This document shows positions 1-5,729 of a DNA stretch of 6,816 nt, in pieces. Origin of the DNA: Pseudomonadota bacterium (GTDB lineage: Bacteria > Pseudomonadota > Gammaproteobacteria > JAKAQQ01); assembly GCA_021819635.1 (NCBI GenBank), contig JAKAQQ010000042.1, forward strand, positions 1 through 6,816, in the 5' to 3' direction. Below the pieces are notes generated by a model, which searched no databases, was not told the DNA's origin, and saw only the letters and a program-made list of their open reading frames with translations. Both the position numbers and the translations under genes were made by a program. Position 1 is the first letter of the stretch. Every line of letters begins with the position of its first letter.

Positions 1-564
1 GCCCTCGCCTTGGCGCTTCTCCCCTTGGCCCGTGCGGCGCTCGTGACCGACGTGGTGGTGACCGCCGTCACCGGCTCGAGCGGATCGGGCGCGACGCCCT
101 CGGCGCGCACGCACCACCCCGACCGTGCCCACGAGTTCGTGGCCTACGATCCCCTCGTGCACCGCCACCAGCCCGAGGTCGAGGGGCTCCTCCGGCGCCG
201 GGCGCGTCCGCTCCGCTGGGCGTTTGTTCCCCATTCGGGACCCTTCGTGCGCGGCATCGCCGCCACGGCCGTCGGAAGCCTCGTCCCGGGGGAGACGGAG
301 ACCGCGGTGCGGGGGGCCTACCGCCACGCTTACGCCGCCGCCCCGCAGGTGCGTCTGCGCCGAGAGCCTCCGCGTCTCGCCGCCGTCGTGGGCACGCCCT
401 ACGCCGACCTCGCCTGGCGGGTCGAGGGCGACCGCCTGGCCGCCTTCGTGGCCCTCGACAACCTCGGCAAAGGGATGGCCACTCAGGCGGTGGCCAACAT
501 GAACTTGGCCTTCGGCCGGCCGGAAATGGAGGGGTTGGACGCCCGGGCGGGCGCGTGGGGCTGA
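1..564 (+). CDS. argC: N-acetyl-gamma-glutamyl-phosphate reductase, C-terminal part (5' end outside window)
   Basis: The reading frame is open from base 1 and ends at TGA 562-564, leaving about 187 C-terminal residues. The enzyme reduces N-acetyl-glutamyl phosphate to the semialdehyde with NADPH in cytoplasmic arginine biosynthesis; LysY-type relatives act on LysW-bound substrates. Visible family marks are an ALALLPLA-like helix that normally follows the catalytic GCxAT loop (the cysteine itself lies just outside the window), a TGSSGSG turn with a following HHP, the VPHSGPFVRG segment holding the conserved histidine (codon at 232), and the C-terminal DNLGKGMATQAVANMNL helix that closes the dehydrogenase fold. 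The SGSG...THHP...VAYDPL spacing recalls the LysY/ArgC subtype rather than the short SGAGR type, but that is from memory of the family. Its neighbour ndk lies 126 bp downstream in the same direction, with no clear terminator between. ArgC family is fairly certain; subtype and substrate are not. Confidence 0.85.
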   Translation, partial: ALALALLPLARAALVTDVVVTAVTGSSGSGATPSARTHHPDRAHEFVAYDPLVHRHQPEVEGLLRRRARPLRWAFVPHSGPFVRGIAATAVGSLVPGETETAVRGAYRHAYAAAPQVRLRREPPRLAAVVGTPYADLAWRVEGDRLAAFVALDNLGKGMATQAVANMNLAFGRPEMEGLDARAGAWG

Positions 565-596
565 GACGGACGGGGTCTTTCCCGGGGGCGATGCGT

Positions 597-602
597 TATC
601 CT
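597..602 (+). promoter_or_regulatory. possible -10 box upstream of ndk
   Basis: TATCCT matches the sigma-70 -10 consensus at four of six bases and stands out in very GC-rich DNA. No good -35 lies 16-18 bp upstream, so this is weak. The same hexamer in a similar setting (GCG just upstream) occurs before yfgM, the only other sizeable gap in the cluster, which modestly raises its credibility. Confidence 0.35.
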
Positions 603-621
603 AGAGGGCGGAATCCCCAAG

Positions 622-635
622 GCGGCGAAAGCCGC
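622..635 (+). other. GNRA-capped stem-loop in the ndk leader
   Basis: GCGGC (622-626), loop GAAA (627-630) and GCCGC (631-635) form a perfect 5-bp stem with a GAAA tetraloop. The left side GGCGGC (621-626) can instead pair with GCCGCC (648-653), so two exclusive folds are possible. No U-tract follows, so it is not a terminator. GC-rich leaders make such hairpins by chance often, so function is unproven. Confidence 0.35.
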
Positions 636-675
636 GGCAGCCGCGGCGCCGCCACCGTTGCGCGGGCCGCGTGAC

Positions 676-680
676 GGAGG
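676..680 (+). promoter_or_regulatory. Shine-Dalgarno that fixes the ndk start
   Basis: GGAGG lies 10 nt before the GTG at 691. An upstream in-frame TTG at 658 would add 11 residues not seen in Ndk proteins and would put this site inside the gene, so GTG 691 is preferred. Confidence 0.75.
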
Positions 681-690
681 CAAAGACCAC

Positions 691-1122
691 GTGGCCATCG
701 AACAAACCCTCTCCATCGTCAAGCCCGACGGCGTCGCCCGCGGCCTCACCGGTGAAATCCTCCGCCGCTACGAGGCGGCCGGACTGCGTCCGATCGCGAT
801 GAGGATGCTCCGCCTCGACGCGGAGGCCGCCGGCCGTTTCTACGACGTCCACCGCGCCCGGCCCTTCTTCCCGGATCTCGTTCGCTACATGGCGTCGGGA
901 CCGGTCGTCGTCTCGGTCCTCGAGGGCGAGGACGCCGTCGCCCGTCACCGCACGCTCATGGGGGCGACCGATCCGGCCAAGGCGGAGCCCGGCACCATCC
1001 GCCGCGATTTCGCAACGAGCATTGAGGCCAACGTCGTCCACGGTTCCGACGCCGCGGCCAGCGCCGCGGACGAGATCGCCTTCTTCTTCAGCCGTCTCGA
1101 GCTGTGTCCGCGCCCACGCTGA
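691..1122 (+). CDS. ndk: nucleoside diphosphate kinase
   Basis: Ndk transfers the gamma phosphate of ATP to NDPs and dNDPs through a phosphohistidine, balancing nucleotide pools in the cytoplasm. From GTG 691 the protein is 143 residues, the same length as the E. coli enzyme. It begins with the typical [10 protein letters not shown] strand. The catalytic His117 sits in the diagnostic NxxHGSD motif (residues 114-120). The nucleotide-binding residues expected in the family are all present: Lys11, Tyr51, Phe59, Arg87, Thr93, Arg104 and Asn114. The C-terminus, with a CPRPR tail, resembles the E. coli CPRTR end. A GGAGG ribosome site supports the start. It overlaps rlmN by 19 nt, so the two are probably co-translated. 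It is the first gene of the unit and likely carries the unit's promoter upstream. No oddities are seen. Confidence 0.98.
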   Translation: MAIEQTLSIVKPDGVARGLTGEILRRYEAAGLRPIAMRMLRLDAEAAGRFYDVHRARPFFPDLVRYMASGPVVVSVLEGEDAVARHRTLMGATDPAKAEPGTIRRDFATSIEANVVHGSDAAASAADEIAFFFSRLELCPRPR

Positions 1123-2216
1123 ACCCTCCGGCCGATCGCCCCGGGTTGTGGGGCTGGGACCGCGTGCGCCTGGAGGCGTGGTTTGTCGCCCGGGGCGAGC
1201 CGGCCTACCGCGCCCGCCAGGTTCTCTCCTGGCTCCACCGCCGTGGGGTGGGGGACGTGGACGCCATGACCGATCTCGGACGCGCGGGCCGCGCGGGTCT
1301 CGCCGCGTCCTTCGACACCAGGCGCCTCCTGCCGGACGGTGTCTTCCGTTCCGCCGACGGCACCGAGAAGGCGCTCTTCCGTCTCTCGGGCGGGGCCGCC
1401 GTCGAGACGGTGCTCATCCCCGAAGAGGGGCGCACGACCCTCTGCGTCTCGAGCCAGGCCGGCTGCCCCATCGACTGCGCGTTCTGCGCGACGGCCGCTC
1501 AGGGCTTCCAGCGCAACCTCGAGGCCCACGAGATCGTCGCTCAGGTGCGCTGGGCGATCGACCGCGTCGGCCGCGAGGGTCTCACCAACGTCGTCTTCAT
1601 GGGCATGGGCGAACCCCTCGCCAACTACCGGGCGGTGGCCTCGGTCTGTCGCCTTCTGCTCGACCCCGTGGCCTACGGTCTCTCGCGCCGGCGGATCACG
1701 GTGAGCACCTCGGGCCTCGTCCCGCAGATGCGTCGCCTGGCCGACGAACTCGACGTCGCCCTCGCCGTCTCGCTCCACGCCGCCCACGACGCGCTCCGCG
1801 AACGGCTCGTCCCGCTCAACCGCGTCCATCCGCTGGCCGAGATCCTCGCGGCCTGCCGCTACTATCTGGCCCGCCGCCCCGACCGCCACGTCCTCGTCGA
1901 GTACACGCTCCTGGACGGTGTCAACGACGGGACCGACGAGGCCCGCGCGCTCGTGCGTCTTCTTCGCGGGCTCGCCGTCAAGGTCAATCTCATCCCCTTC
2001 AACCCCTTCCCGGGCAGCGCCTTCCGTCGCCCCGCGGACGCACGCGTCGCCGCCTTCCAGGACGTCCTCACCCGAGCCGGCGTTTTTACCCGTCTCCGCC
2101 GCACGCGCGGCGACGACATTGCCGCCGCCTGCGGGCAACTCGCCGGCGAAGTGCGCGACCGCCGCAAACACGCCCCCGGAGCCGAAATCCCATGTTCGTC
2201 CCACCGCGCCGCCTGA
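1104..2216 (+). CDS. rlmN: dual-specificity 23S rRNA (A2503-C2) / tRNA (A37-C2) methyltransferase, radical SAM
   Basis: RlmN methylates C2 of A2503 in 23S rRNA and A37 in some tRNAs, tuning the peptidyl-transferase centre and decoding. The 370-residue product (E. coli 384) has the small N-terminal domain (about 15-90), then the radical SAM barrel. The [4Fe-4S] ligands are Cys121, Cys125 and Cys128 in CxxxCxxC. The resolving cysteine is Cys114 in the LCVSSQxGC segment, and the methyl-carrying cysteine is Cys343 in the ACGQLAG motif. The SAM-binding GMGEP is at 167-171. [19 protein letters not shown] and TRGDDI motifs are all intact, so the enzyme looks active. The start is GTG 1104, inside the end of ndk (19-nt overlap); its ribosome site is weak (CGAG), suggesting dependence on ndk translation. 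The next candidate in frame would cut into the N-terminal domain. The 3' end overlaps pilW by 25 nt. Confidence 0.98.
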   Translation: MSAPTLNPPADRPGLWGWDRVRLEAWFVARGEPAYRARQVLSWLHRRGVGDVDAMTDLGRAGRAGLAASFDTRRLLPDGVFRSADGTEKALFRLSGGAAVETVLIPEEGRTTLCVSSQAGCPIDCAFCATAAQGFQRNLEAHEIVAQVRWAIDRVGREGLTNVVFMGMGEPLANYRAVASVCRLLLDPVAYGLSRRRITVSTSGLVPQMRRLADELDVALAVSLHAAHDALRERLVPLNRVHPLAEILAACRYYLARRPDRHVLVEYTLLDGVNDGTDEARALVRLLRGLAVKVNLIPFNPFPGSAFRRPADARVAAFQDVLTRAGVFTRLRRTRGDDIAAACGQLAGEVRDRRKHAPGAEIPCSSHRAA

Positions 2217-2971
2217 TCCCCCTTCTCCTCGGAACCCTCCTCGTGTTCGCGGGCTGCACCACGACGAGCACGCGGCCCGTCGGCCTCGGGCGTCCGCACC
2301 CGCGGCGGGCGGCGATGTTCGACACCGAGATCGCCGTGGCCTACCTCCAGCACGGCAACCGCACCGGCGCCTTGAACGCCGTGCACCGGGCGCTCAGTCT
2401 CGATCCGCGGTCGGTGCCCGCCCTCGACGTGCTGGCGCTTCTCGACGAGGAACTCGGGCGTCTCGTCGCCGCCCGAGAGGCCTACCGCCGTGCTCTCGGC
2501 GTCGCGCCCCACGATCCCGATACCCTCAACGACTACGGGGCGTTTCTCTGCCGGATCGGCAAGGAACATCGGGCCGTGCAGCGTTTCCTCGAAGCCGCCC
2601 ACGAACCCTCCTACCGCACGCCCCAGGCCGCCTACACCAACGCCGGTGTCTGCGCGCTCAAGGGCCGCGACCCGGCGGAGGCCGTCCACGCGTTTCGCCG
2701 CGCGCTTGCCCTCGATCCCAATTTCGCCCCGGCGCTCTGGCAGGCCGCCCGCCTCGAGATGAAGGCCGGCTCGGACACCGCCGCGGCCCGGCACCTTGCG
2801 CGCTACGTCGACCTCGAACCCCGGCCTCCGGCCGTGGCCCTCTGGACGCTCATCCGTCTCGAGCGCCGGCTCGGACACCCCCACCTCGCCGACCGCTACG
2901 GCAACGAGCTCCTGAGACTCTACCCGCGTTCCTCCGCGGCCCGTCGCTACCTCCGGACGAGGGGCTCGTGA
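2192..2971 (+). CDS. pilW: type IV pilus biogenesis/stability lipoprotein PilW (PilF), TPR pilotin
   Basis: PilW/PilF is an outer-membrane TPR lipoprotein that helps the PilQ secretin reach and assemble in the outer membrane. The 259-residue product (Pseudomonas PilF about 250) starts with a basic n-region and a hydrophobic stretch, then a lipobox ending FAGC with Cys22. Thr at +2 fits outer-membrane sorting. From about residue 42, TPR units follow (roughly 42-72, 76-106, 110-140, 148-180 and beyond) with xxALxxDP signatures. The family hallmark NDYGxFLC is at 113-120, and the C-terminal RLE...YGNELLRLYP segment matches PilF relatives. ATG 2192 is the only ATG start among the seven visible starts; GGAG at 2178-2181 lies 10 nt upstream. 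It overlaps rlmN by 25 nt and rodZ by 4 nt. Its presence implies type IV pili in this organism, though no other pilus gene is in view. A generic TPR lipoprotein is the only alternative. Confidence 0.92.
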   Translation: MFVPPRRLIPLLLGTLLVFAGCTTTSTRPVGLGRPHPRRAAMFDTEIAVAYLQHGNRTGALNAVHRALSLDPRSVPALDVLALLDEELGRLVAAREAYRRALGVAPHDPDTLNDYGAFLCRIGKEHRAVQRFLEAAHEPSYRTPQAAYTNAGVCALKGRDPAEAVHAFRRALALDPNFAPALWQAARLEMKAGSDTAAARHLARYVDLEPRPPAVALWTLIRLERRLGHPHLADRYGNELLRLYPRSSAARRYLRTRGS

Positions 2972-3774
2972 ACGAGGCGCCCGCCGGCCCTCCCGAAACG
3001 CGGAGCGGGGCGCTTGGCGACCTTCTCCGTCGTGCGCGGGCCGCCCGTGGGCTCACCCGCGAGGCCGTGGCCCGCGCGCTTGCGGTTCCCGTCCCGGTCC
3101 TCGCCGCCCTTGAAGAAGAGCGTCTCGAGGTGTTCGAGGCCCTCGTCTACCTCAAGGGGCACGCCGCCCGCTACGGCGCGTTCCTCGGCTGTGCGGCGGA
3201 CGAACTCGAGGCGGCCACCGCCGAGGCGGCGCGACGCTACCTGCTGGTCCGGCCGGCGTCGCGGAGCGTGTCCCGGCCGTCGCGGCCGCGCTCGAACCGC
3301 TGGATCCTTCTCGCCTCCGCCGCGATCCTCGTGCTTCTCGCCGGTGGCTACCTCCTCACCCTCGGCCGCCGTCTCCTGCGCTCTCCCCCTCGTCCGATTG
3401 CCTCCGCGTCCCACCCTTCCCCCGCCGCCGCCGCCGGCGTGCCGCCCCTCGCCGCGCGCCTTCCCCGGCCGCAGCCCCTGCTTCCCCCGCCGCACCCGCT
3501 TCTCGTCCTCGCCGTGCACGGCACGAGCTGGATCGCGGTCCGCGACCTCGGAACCGGGGTCTCGCTTTTCCGGGGGCTCGCCCCGCCGCCCCACAACCTC
3601 CGTTTCTTCCATCCCGGCCGCTACCGTATCGTCCTCGGCCGCGCCCGGAACGTGAGCATTCTGCGCGACGGGCGTCCGTGGTCGCCGCCGAGCCCGCCCG
3701 CCGGGGCCGAGAGCGAGCGCTTCGTCGTGACCGTCGGTCCTCCCGCCGCGGGCTCCTCGCCCGGGCACGGCTGA
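2968..3774 (+). CDS. rodZ: cytoskeletal/cell-shape protein RodZ (HTH - TM - DUF4115)
   Basis: RodZ is a bitopic inner-membrane protein that ties cytoplasmic MreB to the peptidoglycan elongation machinery. The 268-residue product (E. coli 337) has an Xre-like helix-turn-helix domain at about 14-85, a basic Ser/Arg/Pro juxtamembrane stretch, one membrane span at about 112-132 starting WILLASAAIL, a Pro/Ala-rich periplasmic linker, and a C-terminal beta domain at about 177-240 (LVLAVHGTSWIAVRD, then HPGRYRIVLGRARNVSILRDG) matching DUF4115. The length saving is mostly in the linker. Where the family usually reads F-V-R-G-Y, this protein has Y61-L-K-G-H65; in E. coli those aromatics contact MreB, so H65 is unusual. 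The start GTG 2968 shares GTGA with the pilW stop, and GAGGGG at 2959-2964 lies just upstream (only 3 nt spacing). ispG and hisS, which usually follow rodZ, are missing. Confidence 0.9.
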   Translation: MNEAPAGPPETRSGALGDLLRRARAARGLTREAVARALAVPVPVLAALEEERLEVFEALVYLKGHAARYGAFLGCAADELEAATAEAARRYLLVRPASRSVSRPSRPRSNRWILLASAAILVLLAGGYLLTLGRRLLRSPPRPIASASHPSPAAAAGVPPLAARLPRPQPLLPPPHPLLVLAVHGTSWIAVRDLGTGVSLFRGLAPPPHNLRFFHPGRYRIVLGRARNVSILRDGRPWSPPSPPAGAESERFVVTVGPPAAGSSPGHG

Positions 3775-3798
3775 CCGAGCGGCTATCCTTAACGTGCC
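3764..3798. repeat. short inverted repeat across the rodZ-yfgM gap
   Basis: GGCACG at 3764-3769 and CGTGCC at 3793-3798 are perfect 6-bp arms around a 23-nt centre that contains the rodZ stop and the TATCCT box. It could be an operator or a weak hairpin. It has no U-tract, and a 6-bp match in GC-rich DNA may be chance. Confidence 0.25.
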
Positions 3799-3834
3799 GT
3801 CACCTGTCCCCCCCACGGGCCCCGGAGTCCAAGA
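3775..3834 (+). other. rodZ-yfgM intergenic gap, site of missing ispG-hisS
   Basis: These 60 bp replace the two genes (ispG, hisS) that commonly sit here in Gammaproteobacteria. No remnant coding sequence for either is visible. The gap carries a -10-like box, a C-rich run at about 3808-3814 and the yfgM ribosome site GGAG at 3824-3827, 7 nt before GTG 3835. Confidence 0.7.
3784..3789 (+). promoter_or_regulatory. possible -10 box upstream of yfgM
   Basis: TATCCT followed by TAAC is the most A/T-rich spot for hundreds of bases and repeats the hexamer found before ndk. Bases 16-18 nt upstream do not resemble a -35, so it is a weak candidate for a separate yfgM-bamB-der promoter. Confidence 0.35.
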
Positions 3835-4566
3835 GTGAGCGAACATCTCAACGACCAGCTCTACCAGGAGGAGCTCGAGCGCTTCGTCGGCTGGTGGCGC
3901 CGCAACGGCGGACGTCTCCTCCTCGGGCTCTTCGTGGCCCTCGCGCTGGTCGCCGGCTGGCGTTGGTACGTGGCCCACCGAGCGGAGGAACGGAGAGGAG
4001 CGGCCCGACGCTACGCGGCCGTGGCCGGCGCTCTTGCCCACGGCCCCCTTGAGCGGGCCGACGTGCTCGCCCGCACGCTTCTCCGCCGCGATCCCTCGAG
4101 CCCCTACGCACTCTTCGGTGCTCTCGCGCTCGCCCGGGAAGAACTCGCCGCGGGCCGCGCCTCCGAGGCCCTTTTCTTTGCGCGTTGGGCCCACCGTCAC
4201 CCGGGCCCGAAGGCGTTTCGCCCCCTCGTCCTCTTCCGGGTGGCCGAGGTCGAACTGGCTCTTCACCACCCCCGACGGGCGGGGGCCGTGCTCAAGGGGA
4301 TGGACCCCGGCCGTTACGCGCTCCTCTTCGCCCTCGCCCGTGCTCAGGCGGACCGCGCGCTTCACCGTCCGCGTCGCGAGTTCGACGAGCTCGGGCTCGT
4401 TTCCACCCTGGCTCCCAAGGGCAGCGGCTGGGGCCGCTGGGCACGGCGGGTCCGCGCCTCCCTTCTTCCCGGCCTTGCCGTCCCGGCCAAGGGACCGGAA
4501 CCCCGGCCCGTCGCGCCCCCCCGGACCGCCCCGCCCGGCCGCCTTGCCGGAGCGCCACGGCCTTGA
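3835..4566 (+). CDS. yfgM: YfgM-family TPR-like inner-membrane protein (periplasmic chaperone-network partner)
   Basis: YfgM is a type II inner-membrane protein that in E. coli associates with PpiD and SecYEG and links the translocon to periplasmic chaperones. The 243-residue product begins with a short acidic/polar cytoplasmic segment, then the family-typical ERFVGWWRRNGG stretch (15-26), one membrane span at about 28-45 ending in GWRWY, and an Ala-rich helical TPR-like periplasmic domain to about 210. Residues 212-243 form a Pro-rich tail that takes it past the usual length of about 206. The start GTG 3835 has GGAG 7 nt upstream. The stop overlaps the bamB start as TTGA. Position directly before bamB-der is the classical order and strongly supports the call, since sequence identity in this family is low. 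The Pro-rich tail is a lineage extension or low-complexity drift. Confidence 0.85.
   Translation: MSEHLNDQLYQEELERFVGWWRRNGGRLLLGLFVALALVAGWRWYVAHRAEERRGAARRYAAVAGALAHGPLERADVLARTLLRRDPSSPYALFGALALAREELAAGRASEALFFARWAHRHPGPKAFRPLVLFRVAEVELALHHPRRAGAVLKGMDPGRYALLFALARAQADRALHRPRREFDELGLVSTLAPKGSGWGRWARRVRASLLPGLAVPAKGPEPRPVAPPRTAPPGRLAGAPRP
4549..4552 (+). promoter_or_regulatory. Shine-Dalgarno for the TTG start of bamB
   Basis: GGAG lies 10 nt before TTG 4563, inside the end of yfgM. It supports this rare start codon, after which a full lipoprotein signal peptide begins at once. Confidence 0.6.
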
Positions 4567-5720
4567 CCCGCAACCGCGCGGCCTTTGCCCTCGTCCTCCT
4601 GGTCACCGCCCTCGTCTTGGGCGGTTGCGCGGGCTCGAGCACCGTCATTCCCCCCTCGCCCCTGCCGAAGTTCCGGGCCACCCTTCATCCCCGCCTTCTC
4701 TGGTCGCACGCGGTCGGGAGTGAGGGCGGGAGGAACCTGCGCCTTGGGTTCGTTCCCGCCGTTGTCGGCGGGGTCGTCTACGCCGCGAGCCGCTCGGGAC
4801 GTGTGGCGGCCTACCGTCTCGCCAACGGGCAGGAACTCTGGGCGCGCCATCTGGACCATCGCCTCACCGCGGGTCCCGCCGCCGGGTCCGGGATCGTCGT
4901 CGTCGGGACCCAGCGCGGCGGGCTCGTGGCCCTCGCCCGGCGCGGCGGACGCGTGCTTTGGCGGGCGCGGCTCCCGTCGTTTCTTCTGGCCCCGCCGGCT
5001 GTCTCCTCCGGGCGGGTGGTCGCTCTCGCCTCCGACGGTGAGGTCGAAGCCTTCGCCGCCCGCGGCGGACGCCTGCTCTGGTCGGTCTCGACGGGGCTCC
5101 CGCACCTCGTCGTCCGCGGCGGGGCGGCCCCCCTCGTCGTGGGACGCACGGTGCTCGTCGGGCTTCCGAACGGCAAGCTCCTCGCCATGGATCTCGGCAC
5201 GGGCGTTCGCCGCTACGAGCGACGCATCGGGGTCCCCCACGGAAACACCGCCGTCGCCCGCCTGGTCGACGTGGTGGGCCCGATGGCGGTGCGCGGCCGC
5301 GACGTCTACGTCTCTTGCGTCCACGGCCGACTCGAGCGGCTCACGGTGCGCGGCGGGCGTGTCGCCTGGTCGCATCGTCTCTCGGTGTTCGCGGGCGTGC
5401 GGGTGGACGACCTCAACGTCTACACGACCACGAGCCACGGCATCGTCCGTGCCTACGACCGGGTGACCGGCTTCCCGCTCTGGACGAGCCGCGGGCTTCG
5501 CGGGCGTGAGCCCACCGTCCCGGTCCGCTTTGGGCCGACGGTGGCCGTGGGCGATTTCCACGGCTACGTCTTTTTCCTCGGGCGCAACAAGGGACGTTTC
5601 CGTGCCCGCGTTCGCCCGGGTTCAAGCGCGATCCTCGCCCCACCCGTGGCGGTCTCCTCCCGTCTTGTCGTCCTCACCTCCGGGGGGACCCTCGCGGTCT
5701 ACGCCTGGCCCCGTCCCTAG
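4563..5720 (+). CDS. bamB: outer membrane protein assembly factor BamB (lipoprotein, beta-propeller)
   Basis: BamB is a periplasmic-facing outer-membrane lipoprotein of the BAM complex; it binds BamA and aids insertion of beta-barrel proteins. The 385-residue product (E. coli 392) starts at TTG 4563, sharing TTGA with the yfgM stop. Basic MTRNR and a hydrophobic run lead to the lipobox LGGC with Cys22. The rest is an eight-bladed PQQ-like propeller, shown by recurring blade ends GxxxW near Trp47, 93, 133, 173, 269 and 307, spaced exactly 40 residues for three of them, with Tyr218 in the place of another. The BamB-specific stretch GLPNGKLLAMDLGTG...RRIGVPHGNT...RLVDVVGP aligns with the E. coli region reading RLSDVDTTP, though DVDTTP is changed to DVVGPM here. 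The VxxGSS and SGGTLAVY end also fit. Its neighbours yfgM and der match the usual order. The call is firm. Confidence 0.95.
   Translation: MTRNRAAFALVLLVTALVLGGCAGSSTVIPPSPLPKFRATLHPRLLWSHAVGSEGGRNLRLGFVPAVVGGVVYAASRSGRVAAYRLANGQELWARHLDHRLTAGPAAGSGIVVVGTQRGGLVALARRGGRVLWRARLPSFLLAPPAVSSGRVVALASDGEVEAFAARGGRLLWSVSTGLPHLVVRGGAAPLVVGRTVLVGLPNGKLLAMDLGTGVRRYERRIGVPHGNTAVARLVDVVGPMAVRGRDVYVSCVHGRLERLTVRGGRVAWSHRLSVFAGVRVDDLNVYTTTSHGIVRAYDRVTGFPLWTSRGLRGREPTVPVRFGPTVAVGDFHGYVFFLGRNKGRFRARVRPGSSAILAPPVAVSSRLVVLTSGGTLAVYAWPRP
4941..5072 (+). repeat. DNA-level trace of a propeller blade repeat in bamB
   Basis: CGCGGCGGACGC occurs at 4941-4952 and again at 5061-5072, exactly 120 bp apart, which is 40 codons. 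Both copies encode the RGGR part of a blade end before Trp133 and Trp173. It reflects the protein repeat plus codon bias rather than a mobile or regulatory repeat. Confidence 0.6.
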
Positions 5721-5723
5721 GAG
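5719..5723 (+). promoter_or_regulatory. Shine-Dalgarno of der overlapping the bamB stop
   Basis: AGGAG uses the last two bases of the bamB TAG and ends 6 nt before GTG 5730. The der frame is the same as the bamB frame, and the stop at 5718 bars any longer der start, so this site fixes GTG 5730. Confidence 0.75.
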
Positions 5724-5729
5724 TGTGCC

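Larger units (their letters stand above)
565..690 (+). other. argC-ndk intergenic region / ndk leader
   Basis: This 126-bp stretch has no credible gene. It holds a -10-like TATCCT at 597-602, a GC-rich segment with a GNRA-capped stem-loop at 622-635, and the ndk Shine-Dalgarno at 676-680. No T-run follows any hairpin, so I see no intrinsic terminator for argC. If the -10-like box is real, the ndk transcript would carry a leader of about 80 nt. Confidence 0.6.

Noticed and set aside
571..584. Possible terminator after argC (CGGG ... CCCG)
   Set aside because: The stem is only 4 bp and there is no U-tract, so it does not qualify as an intrinsic terminator.
1022..2191. In-frame open extension upstream of pilW inside rlmN
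   Set aside because: The upstream part is Arg/Pro-rich noise over rlmN; the lipoprotein signal directly after ATG 2192 marks the real start.
945..2204. Minus-strand open frame of 419 codons opposite rlmN
   Set aside because: It is antisense to a clearly intact rlmN, has an Arg/Gly/Ala/Glu-rich composition with no recognisable domain, and long antisense frames are expected in DNA this rich in G+C.
1918..2967. Open extension upstream of rodZ through rlmN and pilW
   Set aside because: The translated extension is low-complexity and overlaps two intact genes; the family-typical N-terminus begins just after GTG 2968.
2947..4365. Minus-strand open frame of 472 codons opposite rodZ and yfgM
   Set aside because: It is low-complexity, with no family motifs, and spans two real genes and their intergenic gap on the other strand.
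4185..4562. Open extension upstream of bamB inside yfgM
   Set aside because: The signal peptide and lipobox start at TTG 4563, and homologues do not have such a long N-terminal extension.
4362..5561. Minus-strand open frame of 399 codons opposite bamB
   Set aside because: It is a shadow of the bamB coding strand with composition typical of antisense high-GC frames.
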